DNA of 7,786 nt, taken from the NCBI GenBank assembly GCA_002700765.1, contig PAEP01000006.1:28524-36309 (forward strand), in the 5' to 3' direction. The notes under the pieces were generated by a model. That model saw nothing but the letters and a program-made list of their open reading frames with translations. It had not been told where the DNA came from and searched no databases. This stretch comes from Synechococcus sp. MED850 (GTDB lineage Bacteria; Cyanobacteriota; Cyanobacteriia; PCC-6307; Cyanobiaceae). The position numbers and the translations under genes are program-made. Shown one piece after another: positions 6,128 through 7,786 of the stretch; within the stretch, counting starts at the first letter, position 1; each line of letters begins with the position of its first letter.

Positions 6128-6556
6128 TTAACCCTTGCCGCCCTCTGATGGTGGTTCATCCATCAGAGGGTTCACAGTCGTCTCAGGCTCGCAATTGTCT
6201 GGCTCCATCGAGCGTGGATGGCGGCTGTACCACCACTCCTGCAGCTCACGGCTGAAGGTATGTGAGAAGAGGGTCAACACCGTTGCGGTCGGACGCGAGC
6301 CCGGTTGCAGCAATTCAACGGCGTAGGAGGGACTGCGACGGGCGGCCAGATCCGGCACGAAGCGTTTGCCGACCCGCCGCCAGCTCGGCTCCTTGCTGTG
6401 CCAGGCCAGCCGACAGCAGGGCCAGGGAAGTTCCTCGCGATCAAACAAGCGGCAGCAGGGGCCGAGCACCCGGAAGCTGTACTGCCCTCCAGGACTGGCA
6501 TGAATCGTTCCAGACGTCAGCAGGAGGTTGGCAACAGGACGACGCACAGTCGGCAT
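6128..6556 (-). CDS. Unknown cysteine-rich protein with paired CCRL motifs
   Basis: This is a 142-residue protein of unknown function from ATG 6556. The frame extends to TTG 6604, but that codon sits beside the U-tract of the petF terminator, so ATG 6556 is more likely. An AAGGA lies about 11 bases upstream of it. The N-terminal part (VANLLLTSGTIHASPGGQYSFRV) looks like beta strands. Next come two copies of CC-R-L thirteen residues apart (PCCRLFDREELPWPCCRLAW), then a basic, tryptophan-containing stretch and a helical LFSHTFSRELQEWWYS segment. The last 25 or so residues are acidic, proline-rich and probably disordered. There is no signal peptide or membrane helix. The four cysteines could bind a metal or form disulfides, but I know no family to support that. 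The gene is convergent with psbV and lies downstream of petF on the same strand. Confidence 0.7.
   Translation of the reverse strand: MPTVRRPVANLLLTSGTIHASPGGQYSFRVLGPCCRLFDREELPWPCCRLAWHSKEPSWRRVGKRFVPDLAARRSPSYAVELLQPGSRPTATVLTLFSHTFSRELQEWWYSRHPRSMEPDNCEPETTVNPLMDEPPSEGGKG
6141..6170. terminator. 11-bp perfect stem-loop 3' of psbV
   Basis: CCCTCTGATGG (6141-6151) pairs perfectly with CCATCAGAGGG (6160-6170) around an eight-base loop. It begins 27 bases after the psbV stop. Neither strand has a U-tract after the stem, so it is not a classical intrinsic terminator. It may protect the 3' end of the psbV mRNA or act with other factors. It also codes for the last residues (PLMDEPPSEG) of the convergent gene on the minus strand. 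Confidence 0.5.
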
Positions 6557-6599
6557 ACGCGTGGATGTCCTTGGCAACGGAATCCATAGAACAGCGTCG

Positions 6600-6631
6600 C
6601 TCAATAAAAAACCACCCCCGCAGGGGTGGTT
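6600..6631 (-). terminator. Intrinsic terminator of petF
   Basis: On the minus strand AACCACCCC and GGGGTGGTT form a perfect nine-base-pair stem (6631-6623 with 6618-6610) around a four-base loop, followed by a T-rich tract (TTTTTTATTG across the stem end, 6611-6602). It lies about 30 bases after the petF stop. This is a textbook Rho-independent terminator and separates petF from the cysteine-rich gene downstream. Confidence 0.9.
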
Positions 6632-6661
6632 CGCTTGATGGTGCGTTCCGCACCGGATGGC

Positions 6662-6961
6662 TCAGTAGAGCTCTTCCTCAGCGTGGGTCTTGATGGTGCA
6701 GTCGGAGGTGGGGTATGCGACGCAGGTCAGCACGAAGCCAGCTTCGATCTGGTCATCATCGAGGAAGCTCTGATCGGACTGGTCGACAGTGCCAGCGGTG
6801 ATTTTTCCAGCGCAGGTGGAGCAAGCGCCGGCGCGGCAGGAATAGGGCAGATCGATGCCCTGCTCTTCAGCAGCGTCGAGGATGTACTGGTCGTCGGGCA
6901 CTTCGATGGTCTTGTTCAGACCTTCGCTGTCGTTGACCAGGGTGACCTTGTAGGAAGCCAT
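6662..6961 (-). CDS. petF: Plant-type [2Fe-2S] ferredoxin
   Basis: This 99-residue soluble electron carrier takes electrons from photosystem I and passes them to ferredoxin-NADP reductase and other enzymes. The cluster ligands are all present: Cys42, Cys47 and Cys50 in CRAGACSTC, and Cys80 in VLTCVAYP. Length, the acidic surface (DDQ, AEEQ, DDDQ) and the C-terminal EEELY match photosynthetic PetF proteins. A fifth cysteine (Cys88) is not a ligand. ATG 6961 begins MASYKVTLV, the expected N-terminus, although no Shine-Dalgarno sequence is visible just upstream. A strong terminator follows, and about 155 bases separate it from prmA upstream, so it is probably transcribed alone from its own promoter. 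Confidence 0.96.
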   Translation of the reverse strand: MASYKVTLVNDSEGLNKTIEVPDDQYILDAAEEQGIDLPYSCRAGACSTCAGKITAGTVDQSDQSFLDDDQIEAGFVLTCVAYPTSDCTIKTHAEEELY

Positions 6962-7005
6962 TGATGGTTGGTTGCGTACAGGTTCCCGGGAAGCCGAGCC
7001 TGCAG

Positions 7006-7020
7006 GACCGGTCTTATCTA
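7006..7020 (-). promoter_or_regulatory. Candidate petF promoter -10 box and palindrome
   Basis: TAGATA on the minus strand (7020-7015) could be the -10 box of petF, giving a leader of about 45-50 bases. No -35 consensus is seen at the expected distance. Immediately downstream, GACCGGTC (7006-7013) is a perfect eight-base palindrome near the expected transcription start. It could be an operator or chance. Confidence 0.3.
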
Positions 7021-7045
7021 CTGCAACCGGACACGTTTACGTCGG

Positions 7046-7067
7046 TTCCCCCAGCGCGGAGGGGGAA
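7046..7067. terminator. GC-rich hairpin between prmA and petF
   Basis: TTCCCCC (7046-7052) pairs with GGGGGAA (7061-7067) around an eight-base loop, about 50 bases after the prmA stop. No U-tract follows on either strand. It may weakly terminate or stabilise the prmA transcript, and its role is uncertain. Confidence 0.35.
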
Positions 7068-7116
7068 GGACCAATCGGAGGGGGTGCATGGATAAGCCAA
7101 ACTTATGGTTATTTTC

Positions 7117-7786
7117 TCAATAACGACAAATTTCCAGCAACCCCCAGCGCCCCTGCTCCCTCTCCGCCGTGACCCGCCATCCCAATGCCTCCAGAACCTG
7201 TTTCAGCCGAGGGGCCTGATCCACAAGCAAGCCGCTGAGCAGGGCACGACCCTGAGGCGCGACAACGGCTTCGAACTGTGGGGCCAGGGCTTCGATCACC
7301 GGCGCCAGGATGTTGCACAGGAGCAGATCGGCGCATCGACCCTCCAGTAGGGACCCAAGGCTCTCGATCGAGCCATGGGCAACCCGCAACTGCTGCTCAT
7401 TGCGCTGATTCAGTCCACGGTTCAAATCGGTGGCCCGTACGGCCAGGGAATCGGTGTCGGCCGCGGCCACACCAACAGCCCCGAGGCCCAGAGCCGCCAG
7501 CCCAAGAACCCCGCTTCCGCACCCCAGATCAGCCACCAGCAATCCAACAGGGGGTTCAGCTTCCAAGGCTTCGAGGCACAGACGGGTGGTGGGGTGGCTT
7601 CCGGTCCCGAAGGCACTGCCGGGGTCCATGCGGATCACGAGGCGGTCGCTGTGCTCCAAGGGCACATCCAGCCAGGCGGGAAGGATGAGCAGGCCACGCC
7701 CCACCGGATCCGGCTGCCAATGCTGTTTCCAGCTCAGGCTCCAGTCCTCGTCTGCAACGGCCTCCCAGCTGCCCTCGGGAAGAACC
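7117..7786 (-). CDS. prmA: Ribosomal protein L11 methyltransferase, 5' end missing
   Basis: This is the C-terminal part (222 residues visible) of PrmA, a cytosolic SAM-dependent enzyme that trimethylates ribosomal protein L11. The frame is open to the window's end. The residues before the GTG at 7704 (SWEAVADEDWSLSWKQHWQP) match the family's DW...WK.H region, so that GTG is internal. Family members are about 290-300 residues, so roughly 75-80 residues, mainly the L11-binding N-terminal domain, lie outside. Visible motifs are RMDPGSAFGTGSHPTTRLCL, SAM-binding motif I VADLGCGSGVLGLAAL, an acidic AADTD after the second strand, and LLLCNILAPVIEAL, where NILA is the methyltransferase motif IV region. 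The stop is TGA 7119-7117, about 155 bases before petF on the same strand. Confidence 0.93.
   Translation of the reverse strand, partial: VLPEGSWEAVADEDWSLSWKQHWQPDPVGRGLLILPAWLDVPLEHSDRLVIRMDPGSAFGTGSHPTTRLCLEALEAEPPVGLLVADLGCGSGVLGLAALGLGAVGVAAADTDSLAVRATDLNRGLNQRNEQQLRVAHGSIESLGSLLEGRCADLLLCNILAPVIEALAPQFEAVVAPQGRALLSGLLVDQAPRLKQVLEALGWRVTAEREQGRWGLLEICRY

Noticed and set aside
6626..6964. 112-codon plus-strand open frame
   Set aside because: It mirrors petF on the opposite strand. Its Gly/Ala/Val/Asp-rich product reflects ferredoxin codons read backwards.
7092..7106. ATAAG/CTTAT inverted repeat after prmA
   Set aside because: A five-base-pair AT-rich stem with no U-tract; probably chance.

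Overview
The window looks like a piece of chromosome from a marine picocyanobacterium (Synechococcus/Cyanobium type). It encodes cytochrome c-550 of photosystem II (psbV) and a plant-type [2Fe-2S] ferredoxin (petF), together with a core set of housekeeping genes. Coding density is high, the sequence is moderately GC-rich, and several genes start with GTG or TTG. I see no rRNA, tRNA, CRISPR array, insertion sequence or phage gene.

Layout. (1) 1-656, +: the 3' part of a YebC/PmpR-family gene whose start lies outside the window. (2) 657-1116: a 460-base stretch without a secure gene, holding one doubtful minus-strand ORF. (3) 1117-1785, +: a probable lipoprotein with a YkuD-like L,D-transpeptidase domain that keeps the cysteine but lacks the histidine of the usual [S/T]HGC motif. 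(4) 1787-4500, -: a compact run read leftward: a SpoIID/LytB-domain protein, a NagB-type glucosamine-6-phosphate deaminase, a small helical protein, and a second small protein that appears frameshifted at a run of five G/C bases two codons after its start. (5) 4567-5526, +: RNase Z, divergent from the SpoIID gene. (6) 5601-6113, +: psbV. (7) 6128-6556, -: an unknown cysteine-rich protein, convergent with psbV. (8) 6662-6961, -: petF, with a clear intrinsic terminator behind it. (9) 7117-7786, -: the 3' part of prmA (ribosomal protein L11 methyltransferase), running off the right edge.

How the genes fit together. psbV and petF serve photosynthetic electron transfer (PSII lumenal side and PSI acceptor side). 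YebC, RNase Z and PrmA belong to gene expression (translation or regulation, tRNA 3' processing, ribosome modification). The SpoIID-domain protein and NagB are packed 13 bases apart, and a YkuD-like protein is convergent with their operon. This suggests a small cell-envelope and amino-sugar neighbourhood, but that link is inferred from position only. The parts most worth a second look are the frameshifted small gene, the altered YkuD motif and the two small unknown proteins behind nagB. I did not find clear evidence of a new multi-gene system.
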